This document shows positions 1 to 13,000 of a stretch of DNA of 64,000 nucleotides, in pieces. Source of the DNA: Pardosa pseudoannulata (taxonomy: Eukaryota; Arthropoda; Arachnida; Araneae; Lycosidae); the NCBI GenBank assembly GCA_032207245.1, contig CM063506.1, positions 35,578,309 through 35,642,308 of the forward strand. The letters run 5' to 3'. The notes beneath the pieces were generated by a model. That model did not search any database. It saw nothing but the letters and a program-made list of their open reading frames with translations, and was not told the origin of the DNA. Position 1 is the stretch's first letter. Every line of letters begins with the position of its first letter. The translations under genes and the position numbers were made by a program.

Positions 1-1289
1 AAAATCTAATATGAACACCATCTGATTCCTTGTGCTTGTATTGATTATATGCATTTTATGATGCACTTTTTTAAACTTACTTTATCTGAATGTAAAATAC
101 AACCTTCCAATTCTTTATTAAAAGTGGGTAGTTACTCAATTGCTAAACATTAGTTTAATAACATAAGAAAATGCAAATAATTCATAATGATATTAGAATT
201 CTATTCAATGAGTTGTTTGTATTAGTTAAAAGAGTAGAGATCAATTACTGCCATTTGACACTGAGACTAAAATTAATATCCATTATGAAATTTTGCATTA
301 TTACATACAAATTGCATTAAAAAAATGGAGATGCAACATATGTTAGAATTGTTCTTAATACAAAATTTCAACTTTCTGTGATGAATTGTTTTTGAGTTAT
401 GTCTGACAATGTAATAAAAAATTACATTAAAATTTTTTGCTATACAAGGGGAGATTGCAAGCAAATTATACAGACTAGATGTTACAAAAGTAATACAAAA
501 TTTTTTTACATTTTATGTACATTATTTTCAGTTATGAGATACATACATTTGTAAGATTTTACTTTAATACTAGTAAAATTCATTTAGAGAAGGTCAAAAG
601 TATTAAATTTGCTTGCATGTATATTATTTTTTATACTTAAAGATGAAATCAGTATGTAATACAAGCATATTTTAAAAGTTGTAATTCATGACATATGATC
701 ACTTTCACAAATTTTTATCATGATTTACAATACCTCCTTAACTTCATACAAATTAAAGAAAAAAAAAAATTGAAAGAATGAGCAAATTATTATTTGAACA
801 TATTATATAATATTAAAACTTATATATAATAGTGATGTACCTAGAGAAATGAAATAAAAATACATACTATACTTAAATAAAACAGTGAAATTAATATATA
901 TTTTTTCACAGTGCTTTTAATCTACAAAAAAATAGAGAAATTGAAATATTCTGTAAAAATATTTAACACAAAAGCATGTTTTATGTTTTGTATAAATGCC
1001 ACGATTTGAAAATCCAACACTTAAAATGATTTGTCATTTTTTTTATTCATAATAACTGTAAATATTACATATAATTTATGTAAAAAGAGAAAATGAATAT
1101 TTTGTAAAATTATATTTTATCTGAATTTACTTACAACAAATCACTATGATGCGAGCAATCCTTAAAAATTAAGACTTAAAATATTTTGACTTTTTTTATT
1201 ATATTTCACTAAATTATTATTACAATGTTTCACCTTTAAAAGAAAATTTATTTTTTCCATTAAGTATATTCAAAGATTTGGAAAAAAGA
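1..1289. other. AT-rich sequence, no gene seen
   Basis: Probably part of the last MTCH2 intron. I searched the minus strand for the missing carrier C-terminus and found no convincing exon. Confidence 0.5.
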
Positions 1290-1884
1290 ACTCACACTTT
1301 CACAGACATATTTATTGGCAACAAGTACAGCAATGTTTCAGCTATTTTTCAACATAGCCACCACCAGAATTGAGACACTTGATGTATTGTGGGATCAACT
1401 TTTGTATACCTCTGTCGTAGAACTGTGCCGCCTGTGAATGGAACCAGCCCTCCTGTCCCAGAACACTGTGCACATCCCTTTCTGTACCAACAGCATCTGT
1501 TTGAATTTGGTCCTGACCGAAGATCACTATGATGTCATCGTCATACCATAGCAGAAATGTCAGTACTGCTCCTAAGCACTGAATTTTGTGTTCAGGTGTC
1601 ATTTTTGGCTCAAAGACTTGACAGAGTTGTCGGTGAATTTCAATTGGCGGAATGCTTTGTGCATTCAAGATTACCGACTGAACCTTGCAGGTGGCAGGAG
1701 AAGGAATTGGAGGTTCCATTTCGAACCAGTGCTACTCCGCTACTTGCACGAGTCGGGACTTGTCCAGCTGGCATATGATTAATAAGTCATAGATCTGTTA
1801 CACATGCACAATTGACACGGCTAATTAAGTTTACTTTAAAGGGGAAAACATTGGGAAATTTACTTTCTGGATGCACCTTGTAAT
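1290..1884 (-). pseudogene. Internally deleted mariner element
   Basis: The minus strand encodes an N-terminal mariner transposase piece (IPPIEIHRQLCQVF), a middle piece (MTPEHKIQCLGAVLTFL) and the typical C-terminus (FYDRGIQKLIPQY ... GYVEK stop) run together. The catalytic centre is missing. The 5' terminus near 1860-1884 reads on the minus strand as GGTGCATCCAGAAAGTAA, a mariner-type inverted repeat. The opposite terminus is not evident. The same deleted structure occurs at 28015-28557, so it looks like an amplified deletion derivative. Confidence 0.8.
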
Positions 1885-2149
1885 ATGGATATTTTAAAGT
1901 CTTTATGTACTTGAAATAGTCTAAAGAGGAAAACAATTTATTCTCCCCAAAATTGCAGAAAATTTTATTTTTCATACACACACAGATTTCTGTACAACAA
2001 AAAAGAAAATTTTTATTTCATTTTTCAGAAAACTAGTATTAAAATTGCATTTCCAAGATTGGCTCTTTAAATTATCAATTTATTATCAAAAATGATTTTA
2101 CACAGAAATAAAATAAGCACTAAAATGGAAAAGAGACTTCAATACTAAC

Positions 2150-2883
2150 CCGCAGTTATTGACAATGACAACATTTGAAACTACAGCAAAGGGATAAAAC
2201 AAAGCACTAGCTAGATACTGTAAATAAATAAGAAAAACATTAAAAGATGTATTATTTCACTATTTGGGATAGAAACTAAATAAACTTTGAGTTAAATGCA
2301 AAATAAAATTATTTATTATTACATTTATAATGAAGATTTTAAATTCTTATTTTTAAAAATACAAAATTTGTTACAATAAATCATAAAATATTTTACTTAA
2401 AAACATGGTGAAACTAATAGAATTTTCAACACCTACTTTATTCATTAAAGAAATATACTTTTCATTTAAAATATTAAACTTCTACTAGCAATGCATATGA
2501 TTTGCTATACACCACTTTTATAATACCATATTAAAGCCAAACTTTTTGCAATGATAAAATATTCTTCCTTCAGTTTAATTTTGTTGTAATACTTTCAACA
2601 TACCATTGCAAGAAAAATAATTAGGCAATTTAAATACTTTATGAAATAGAGAGAAAGAAGAAGCCTTATTTTCATAATGAGTTCCTATCTTCTAAAATAG
2701 TAATGGATTACAAAAATGCTTATGAATAAAAAATGGCAATTTGGCAATTCTTAAAGGTATGTTAACAAAACCTGTGAAAAAGATAAATTTTACTTAAAAC
2801 TATAGAAATCAATGAAATGGTTTTAGAGTTGAGCTACTAAACATTTTATTAGTTGCTACAAGTAAGATTTTTTAAACATACAA

Positions 2884-2921
<38 letters not shown>

Positions 2922-5900
2922 TTGAAGATTTTACACTCAATTACTTCATACAGATGCTTTATATCAGAGGTTTCCAACTGATGACCTGCAAGGCCAATTT
3001 TGCAGCTCTTGATAGCTTTTTTAAAAAGAAAAGTAAAATATTTCATAGCTTAAGAGTGTTTTTTCCTCAAGGAAATTCATTAATGAGAACATTACAGAAC
3101 TTGAAATGCAGATTCATCCTTGCTTCATCTTTTAAGATTAGCATTAACAGAGCTGGTGATTGACGTCTATTCATTGATGCAGATTATTTACAATACTCCC
3201 ACTAAATTATCTATTTTAAAGTCTTTATATACATTAATAATTTCAGCTTTTCTTTAAGTTATTCTTTTCTTGCCATTTATTAATATTAATTCAAATAAAT
3301 TGACACCATTGAGTGATTGTCTTCAAAACTTTACTGTCTGGGGTATAATAGCTTTTTACTTATCTTTCATTGGACACTTACAAAATTATAAAATAATTAC
3401 TGTTGTAAGAACTTTAATCTAAATTAAACTTAAACTAAAAAAAATAAACTAGACTAAAAAATGCTTAATTTTCTTTTTCTCATGTTTATTCTTACATTTA
3501 AAATGTACTATTAGTCATGACCCCAGAAATGTACTATGTAACACTGGGATTTCCAATTGCTTTAAGTTAATAAAATGACTAAACCTTCATTTTAATTAAA
3601 CTATACATTATTTCACACTGGTACTTCCTACTTGCAGAATTTTATGAATATTGGCCAATACAAAAGTGCAGTCCAAAATCACTCATATGATTTCCAATGT
3701 GGCTCTCAAGCCATAACAGGTTCGAAGCCTAATTCTAAAATTAAATTGAAGCAAGCAACATCGACAACAGAAACTTAGAGGATTATGTATTTTAAAAGAC
3801 TATGGAGTCATATTCACTCCTTTCTTACCACTAAACCTTATTTGAAATTCATTTTTAAGTTTAAACCTATTACTTATTTGTTTCTGCATTATAGAGAACT
3901 TACTTATATGAGTTACAACACTTTATAATTTTTAGGATGTAATGTGGCCCTTAAGCCTTTACCAGCTGAAAACCCCTGTTCTATATTATTTATAGGTGAT
4001 AGGTAATAGTTCATCATATTACAGGCTTGCAACTGCTGAGGTACTTTCAAAAAGGTGAGTAAAGTGACAAATAATACAGAATAAGTGACTAAAAAGTGAC
4101 TAAACATTGAAAAAAAGCGCTTTTTTTTCTCCTCTTGATTACTAGATGCTATTATTAAGATTTTTCTATTTATTTTAACTCTAAATCAAATTATTCATTC
4201 AAGACATGATTTTAGAGTCGAATACAAAAAGGTTAAAACATTTTGTTTAACACAACTCCACAGTTTTTTATTCAAGAAAATCTATAAATTAGATTTGAAT
4301 ACATACATTACATTAACTTTATAATCGCAATTTTCTGCATATATTAATGATATTTTGAAATATGTACATAGCTAGATTAGAGTGTCTAAACAAAAATTGT
4401 AGAGAGAGAGAGAGAGAGAGAAATGCGTACTTTGACGTAAATTACTTTAATGTATCAAATGTACATTTCAATACAAATGTAGATTTCAGGAACTTCTTTG
4501 CGACTTTTTAAAATCACTAAATTTTGGAAACCATACGACTAATTACATTTTAATAAGAAAAATAAGATTAGAGCATCACATTTTTGGTCTTTTATTAAAA
4601 TATTTTGTTATTAATTCAGATTTTCTTTTTTCAACAACAGACTTTTGCTGTGCTATACCATGAAAAAAGTGATCAATTGTAAAAAAAAAAGTGACTAACG
4701 GTGAGAAAAGTGACGGAATTGCAAGCCTGTATTATAATCTCATGGAGATTTTATTAAAATGTATATTAAAAGAATTAAAAGTTTAGATGTAAAATACTTA
4801 CAGCCATGGAAGACCTCACATAACCCTTTAATGTCTGCAAAATAGTAATTTTTATAAGAATAATATACAAATAATGTTTTATAATTTTTATAGGAATAAT
4901 TAATATACAAATAATGTTTTAATGCACACTTTTAAAATAAGCAGTGAGATATTTACCTCTTCTTCAACTACAAAAGTATTGATTAGAAAAGCTGTTGATG
5001 CACCAACCCACAAAACAAGAATTTCACCCAACATTCTTGGCACAAGTCCTCTGGAATTATATTGTATTTCTTTTAAGGTCTTTCAAAATACTTAATATAG
5101 ACAGATATTATAGTGTAAATTAATAAAGTAAAGCATATGGTAATAAGAAATAGGTTTCCTTTCAGCATATAACAGTAAAACCTGTATTAACTTTTAACTA
5201 TCATCGTTAATATCTAATTTTATAATAAATGTGTTTAACAAATTTTTTAAATGTAAAACTTGCTGTATTCTTAGTTTTCAAAGCATTTTCCTTTTCTAAC
5301 AAATTCATTTTATAAAAATCTTTAGAATTTTAAGTATTGTATTAAATTTACTAAATAAGAATGTTAGAATTATAACATTTCATACAAGTAAAAACTGAGC
5401 CATATATATTTGTTAAAACATTCTTATTATGTCATGCATTCATGAACCTACCCAGGACCCAACATGGCTTTTAGGGCTCTTCAGAATGATTCTTAGCTGC
5501 AGTGGCAAAGAGGTAGGGTACATAATGACTCAGACTACTCCAAATACTTATTAATTCATATTAATAGAACAATAACACAAGTGCTATTAAAAAATTTAAT
5601 AAAATAAGAAATTTTAAGATAATTTTTCAGTAATAATAACTGTGTTATAATTTGTACTTTAGCCAGGATACTCTCCCTGAGGTGGGAGAGAAGTACAAAA
5701 TCAAGAGCAGAAATATTTCTTAACAAAGAAGATTGAAATTGAGTGGATTCTTTTCCCTGCCAGAACAAATACCTTATAAACATCAAAGGGTCCAATTGTG
5801 AGTTAAAATAAAATGAGCAACTACCTCAAAAACTGAATTTCAAACATACTGGAGTTCTTGCATGCAGGATATATTACACTGCTAATCAGGTTAGATCATT

Positions 5901-7272
5901 TCAGAAGATTTTGGAATTACGGAAGAATTTTGTTCTTACATATTCTGGTTTAATTTTACAATAATTTAAAAATTTAAAGTTATGCCAGTTTTATTATCTC
6001 ATGCAATATTTTAATATGTATAAAATCTTTATAAATATTCTTATAAGATAAATGTAAATGCATAAGAATTATTTTAAATTACATCAGAAACTTCAAATGC
6101 CGATTATATAACCTAGGTGGTTACTGTGAAAAACCAAATACTTTTAAGTGTGGAAAAGAGGAAAATATTACTAACGAAAAGAAGCCAAGAATTCCATCTT
6201 GCTGAAATATCTCTCTCAATGATCCAAAGAGACCTCTGAAATGAAAACATTACAATAAACATACTTACAAGAAATTAAGGCAATTTTTTTAAAAAGGACT
6301 TTTATCAAGACTATTCTATTGTCCATATTTGCATTATAGGTAGCAAATAGGATTCATACATACAAATTGAATTCTCTGCTTTATTTTTCCTATTCTTACA
6401 AATCATAAATTTTATCAGTAATATAAAACAAATAAATAATTGGAAAGATTAAGTTTTTTATTATTTGTTTAATACTTTTCCCTAGATTTTTTTTCTAAAA
6501 ACTAATGCACAAAACAGATGATAAATTACTACCTACCCATATTTCTCTTCTCTACCAACAAACTGTGCCATAGTTCTAATGGTAATGACTGAAAAGTAAG
6601 AATTGGGCAATTACTGTACATTACAAAAAGATGACAGCTATTCATATATAGATACAAGTAAACCCATTTTCACAGAATATAATATATATACACAAAAAAA
6701 ACTTTGAAAAATATTTGTTCAGAACTTTTTTAAGACAAATTTTGTACATTCTTTTAAAATTTAAATTTTTATTTTTTTAAGCAGATAGGAATATGTATAA
6801 AACTCATTATATAACAATATAAAGAAAACTCATTTACTTCATAAAATGGAAATTCGAGATTGAAAACCAACAGATTAAATTGTTAAAAGAGAAATAAGAT
6901 TTACTGGAACAAAAAAGATTTTGATCAAATTAGGATACATACTATGAAATGGATGACTAACAACTATCTGTATACATCTCGCTGCAGTTTCTCTGGCTAA
7001 TCCATGAACAAATATAGAAAGTTTCTGTTCATTTGTTAATGCATATGGATTCTTCTGAAAATCTTCAGGATCAAGGTCTGGAAGCCTCTATAATTTTTTA
7101 ATCAAATATTCAAAATGTCAAATAACAATTGAAAAAATTCTAATATTTAAATCAGACAAACAATAAATTTTAAATTTAAAAACATTTGCAGGTATAATTT
7201 GATAAGTATATTTAAAGCAAGAAATTACTTGAAAATCTTTATTAAAATTTACATAACATTTAATATAAAAAT

Positions 7273-7311
<39 letters not shown>

Positions 7312-7391
7312 TTGTCAAAAAAGTTTTAATTACAAAAGTTACAAATCTTAAAATAAGAGGAAAATTATATATTTTATATTGAAAAATCTCG

Positions 7392-7480
<89 letters not shown>

Positions 7481-7931
7481 ACTGTAGCCATCACGTCATT
7501 TATCCCATGGAATGTAGTCGTGTCCATTGGGAGTCCACTATGAAACAGACGGAGAGTAGCATGCAGAGACACCAACAGCACTGACAACAGCTTCGACTAA
7601 ATTAGTTTATCTAGTCTCACATCATTACAATGAAAGCACACATCTTAACCTTGTATTTGTTAGAAAGAAACCAAACAACCAAAAACCACAACGAACAACA
7701 ACCCTTCGAACCTTGGTGCTCACCTATTTAAAACATTTCAAAACTGGAATCATCGTCATGATTGACGTCAAGAGACAGCCAATCATGCTGCATAGAAAGT
7801 TCTCGCGAATTCTGAATCCCACTAATAGAGTGCCATGTGCAAATACCAAAACCAGAAAAACGCTGCCATTTTAAAATTGACATACAGAATTTTAAAACCA
7901 AAAATTAAATATTTTAAGCAATTCGCCCCTT

Positions 7932-7981
<50 letters not shown>

Positions 7982-8095
7982 GAAATCAAGATTTTTCAAT
8001 ATATATATGTATCTATATATGAATTTTTGTCATAAATTCTTGTCAGAACCTTTGTTTTCTCCTATTATATATACATACACAAACACACATACATA

Positions 8096-8132
<37 letters not shown>

Positions 8133-10020
8133 GATTTGGAAAAAGTAGTGCTGGTGGACATGCAAATGAGATTTACTATAGGCAATGGTTCTTACTAAAA
8201 ATGACAACATATTTTTTCCAAAATATCGATATTTATTGGTCTTTCTTATTGAAAGAAAAGGCCAATCTCTTCATTCTATCATCTTCGGTGGAATGGCAGT
8301 GTACAGTATAAATCTACAAAAATCTACTCTCTCATAATGTGCATACTTATATTGTTCTAGGATATTTTTATGTAACCAACAAGGTTGTAGAAAACCTTAA
8401 CTGACCAGCCTCATGGCTAAAGTATGACCTCAAATTTTAGTGACCACTTCATAGCTGAGGATAAATGGAGGGAACATAGAAACACACAAAGTTGTGCGAG
8501 TTTAATTCTCTTGCTTGATAATCGACTTGTCTATCTACATAACTCTCTCTCCAATGATTTGCAGGGGCAGCAAAATTGAAATTTGAGCTTTCCAACTCTA
8601 GTGAGTAACTTTGTTCTCTATTTACCTCTCCATGCATTATGCATCTAACAACATAACCATGTTATAATTTTCTTAGCTTAATTTTAGTTTAATAACTTGT
8701 AATGATCTGAATTTCAGCCATAAATTCTTGTCAGAACCTTTGTTTTCTCCTATTATAAGAAACAACTGATGTTATTTCAATAGGTTATTGTCTTAGGAAT
8801 TTCTCTGTAGTTTCCTATACATGCTTTTGGATTCTTAAATATAATACATAGTTTTTGTTATTACATATACATATAAGAATGTGTGTATAAATGTATGTTT
8901 AGATGCTTGTATATATCTGTTATGTATATGTATGTATATATACATATATTTGTTGTATGTATATATACATATATTTGTGCTGAGGATGCAAGTTGTGGTC
9001 ACACAAAAACAAATTTAGCTGAAATTGGACTTGCAATTTTCCAGTGGTGTATGGAAACATTGTATCCACATGTTTAAGATTTATTGCTCATTTTTTAAAT
9101 TCTGCTTTGAATTATATCATATATTTTTAATATAAGCTGAAAGTACAATTTTCTAGAAAAAATCAATTTCTAGAATGTTCAAATATGTTGCCAAGAAGCC
9201 TAAAATGACACCAAGCAGATAAAGGGGAAATATTTTCCAATCAATTTGCTTTAAATTAAAATGCTAGACTAGCACTTCTCAAACCTTTCAGCCACAGCAT
9301 CCAATTTAAACACTGTGGAGGTAGAGGATCGACTGCATCTCAAGATGAAAAGAGCATCCCTTAGAATGTTTCAAAAGTGGCAAAGAAACTCAACTTACAT
9401 TTTAAATAACTTCATATATCTTGGTTAGTTTCACAATTTACACTAACATATCTAGTTTACTGCAACAGAGAATGGTTTGATAATTGTGCACTAGACCATA
9501 CAACCAATGGTATTTTTACTTAGATACTAATGACAGTTTCAATTCGTGTAACACTGTATAAAGTTAACTTTTTCTTAAATTTAAGCAATATAAGTTTTTT
9601 TTTTAAATGTTATGTTTGGCAATTTACCGATTGCTCCCAGGTTACGTAGAATTGTGTTTATTAGATGTTTAGTTGACCTGCTACTGTTACAGTACTGATA
9701 CTTTGGAGTGAGTATAACACAAATTAGAGTCATTTTAAATTTATTTTTCAATTTTCACATTTTCTCATTTTAAAATTTGTACAAGCTTTATTTACTTTTT
9801 GTCATTATGCATTTTCTTTTTTGTTCATTACTGTTTCATTAATTTTTTGTTCCCAACAGTAAAACATGTCGCCAAAAAATATATGTATTACATCTGTTCC
9901 ATGGATCTATATATAGACCAACCCCCCCCCCCTTTTATATTTTTAAAGAGCCCTAAAAATTCTTGGCTTATACACAGAAATATACGGTTAATATTTATGC
10001 TTGTGTATATATATATATAT

Positions 10021-10051
<31 letters not shown>

Positions 10052-13000
10052 AACTTGATTCCCTCAGATTGATAAAACAATTGAGTGAAGACAATATATA
10101 TATTTATATACTGACAGTCTTTCCATAATGAAGAACCTAGAACAATTAGTACCAAAATCAAAATTAATTACCAAGATACAAAAAAAATGCAAAAACATGA
10201 ATAACCAAAAAATTAATATAATTTGGATCAAAGCTCAGGGAATACTGGTAATGAATAAGTAGATATTTTAGCAAACATTGCCACTAAATCAATAAATTAC
10301 AAACCTATACAGCACCGTGTATCAATACTTAAAAAATATATGAAAGAAAACAAAAATTGGCAAGATTATTGGGACAATAGTGAAAAAGGAAGTGCAACCT
10401 ACATTATAATGTCAAAAGTAGAACAAAAGTTACATTTTGAAAATAACATTTTAAACTATTTCATAACTGGTCATGGAAGTTTCCCAACCTACTTGTACAG
10501 AATTGGAAAACTAGATTCACCAAATTGTAAATGCGGAATGATAGGCAATCCTCAGCATTACATGCAAGTAAGATGTAATCTCGTTCTGAAGTTTATTAAA
10601 AAATGCGAAAGCGAAACACAGATCGAATACTTTAAAAGAAAAGATAATAATCGTAATCATATTAAAAAGTTAAAGGAAATTTATAATATATTAAATTCAA
10701 ACTACTTGTTTATACAAATTAAATTTTAAAATGATTGAAAATATTTAATAAAAATAATGATAGTGATAAAAAAAAGTTTTAAATTTAAAGTCAATAATTC
10801 AGTGTATAACATTAAAATGAATAATGTTAAAAGGTTTTCCCCTCCCACTTAGGCTTTTGCATTCATAAACTCTTCAGTTGGATGTGTGTGTGTGTGTGAA
10901 CACATACATGCAAATATATGCACAGAAGCTTATTTGGAACTAGGAGGAATAAGCCTAGGGTTTCATTATTTTCTAAAAATAAAGTTTAAGACCTTACTAT
11001 TAAATGAAAACAAATGAAATTTCAATTTTATTAATATAGATAAGAATATATAAAACTGTTATTGATATATATTAGTATTCACCTCAATGATAACTCTGTA
11101 TGTGAATCCACTTAAAAGATTAGTGCATAGTTTAGGCATCAGACCTCGATATAATCCAGTAATTCCATCAACCTTTTTGATGTGTTTCACTGCAATTAAA
11201 TATATATATATATATAAATCCAGGAAAAATATGATATATATATAAAGCCAGGAAAAATATATATATATAAAGCCAATATGATAATATATAAAGCCAGGAA
11301 AAATAAATGATTTAATAGCAATGGTAATCTTTTCCCACAACACAAATATAAAATAAATCTTATAACATAAATTTATTATTTAAAAATTTGATAAACAGAA
11401 AAAAAACATTTACAAAGTATCATCTAATAAAAACTCTAACAATTATTCTATTGTGATAAAAGTTATATAAATATTAGAATTACAGAACATTATTTTAAAA
11501 TACTGAAAGCTATTGGAGATTTACAATATTAAAAATATATGTCTCTTACAGTTGTCTGATAAAAATTTTTACTTTTTTTTGAAATTCTATTATGTTAAAA
11601 TATCATCTGAAATTATTCAGTGATAGAAAAATCACTACATATTAGCAGTGAGGACACATGAGATCTAATAGAGGCATATTTCTGTTTTATATACCTTATA
11701 ATAAAGAGAAAACCACATTTACACAGTATTAAATAGATTAATTAATTTTTAATTTAATTAAAATAGTTCAAAAATTTTAAAAGTGTTACATAAATACACA
11801 GAAAAATATATAATAAAGGAAAGAATTTTACAAAATTGTTTCAAAACTTTATTAATAAAGTTAAAAGTAATAAAATTGTATTGACAAAATATAAAATATT
11901 TAAAGACAATAACACTTGAAATTTAAACTTAATTTTAATAAAACATTTGAATTTTGGTCTTAAATATGTCAGACATCTGCAGTAAGTCTACTGTGAGAAA
12001 TGTTTCGACTTTAAGAAATTCATTGTTGAGTACAAAGTTTCACAATAATAATTCTTATTAGAAATTGGTTGTTTTAAGTATGGATATTTTAATTCTGGTA
12101 AGAGTTTTAAAAACCCAATTATTGAAGTAGATTGTGCTGCATTTATACTCAAGTACTTCATTTCAAGTAATTTTAGCTTAGATTAACCAGATGCTTTTTT
12201 AATAAGCATTATTTCACTAATTGATAATTCATCTACGGTAATATTACAAACATAACAGCAAAATAACCAGTAGAATCACAATTGCTCACTGTTACAATAT
12301 ATTATCAAAATAAATAACTGTTTTTTTTTTATTTTTTAGGTAATTTATAATGCAGTAGAAAAAATTGTAAAGAAATGTAGTCTTCTTAAGGAATGGTTGA
12401 ATGTTAGCTCTGCTAAAAGATCACAATAGTGATTCAGAATTTTGTTTTTTCATTTCTAATTTCATAATAAAAATACATAAAATGAGCAGAATCTACAAAA
12501 AGCCATGTGTGATACACATCTCTTATCCATAGCAAGGCCATAGGCAAGGGGAGGGATTTAGAAGACTGGTCCCCCCCCCCAAAATTTTGAAAGACCATTT
12601 TGTAGATAGACAATGACCCACGTTTGTGTGTATGCTATCTGCCAGCTGTTCAATAACATTGACAGCTATTCTCTTAGAAAAAAACTGCTCAGACCATTAA
12701 AAGTCTTGCAGGGCTGCTGGCAGGAAATACAGTACTTTCCCTTTCATCAATTTAAGTATCATTCACAAATAAAGATGTCTTTCTCCCTTGGTCCGCCTCC
12801 AAAAATAATTTCTGGCTATGGCCCTGATCCATAAATACCCATTTTAATTCTACTTAATGATTGTTATAAAATATTTCAATGATTTTATATTTTATAGTGA
12901 TTTTATGGTAGTTTGTAATAAATTTTCAAAAGAATTAACATTAATGAAGTACCAAATGAATCCCTATACATAATTTTACTGCAATGTGAATAACTATACT

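Noticed and set aside
7348..8198. Several frames of repeated Tyr-Ile
   Set aside because: Translations of TA microsatellites.
9240..9360. hAT-like start ACTTCTCAAACCTTTCAGCC
   Set aside because: Resembles a hAT end but no partner terminus or target duplication was found.
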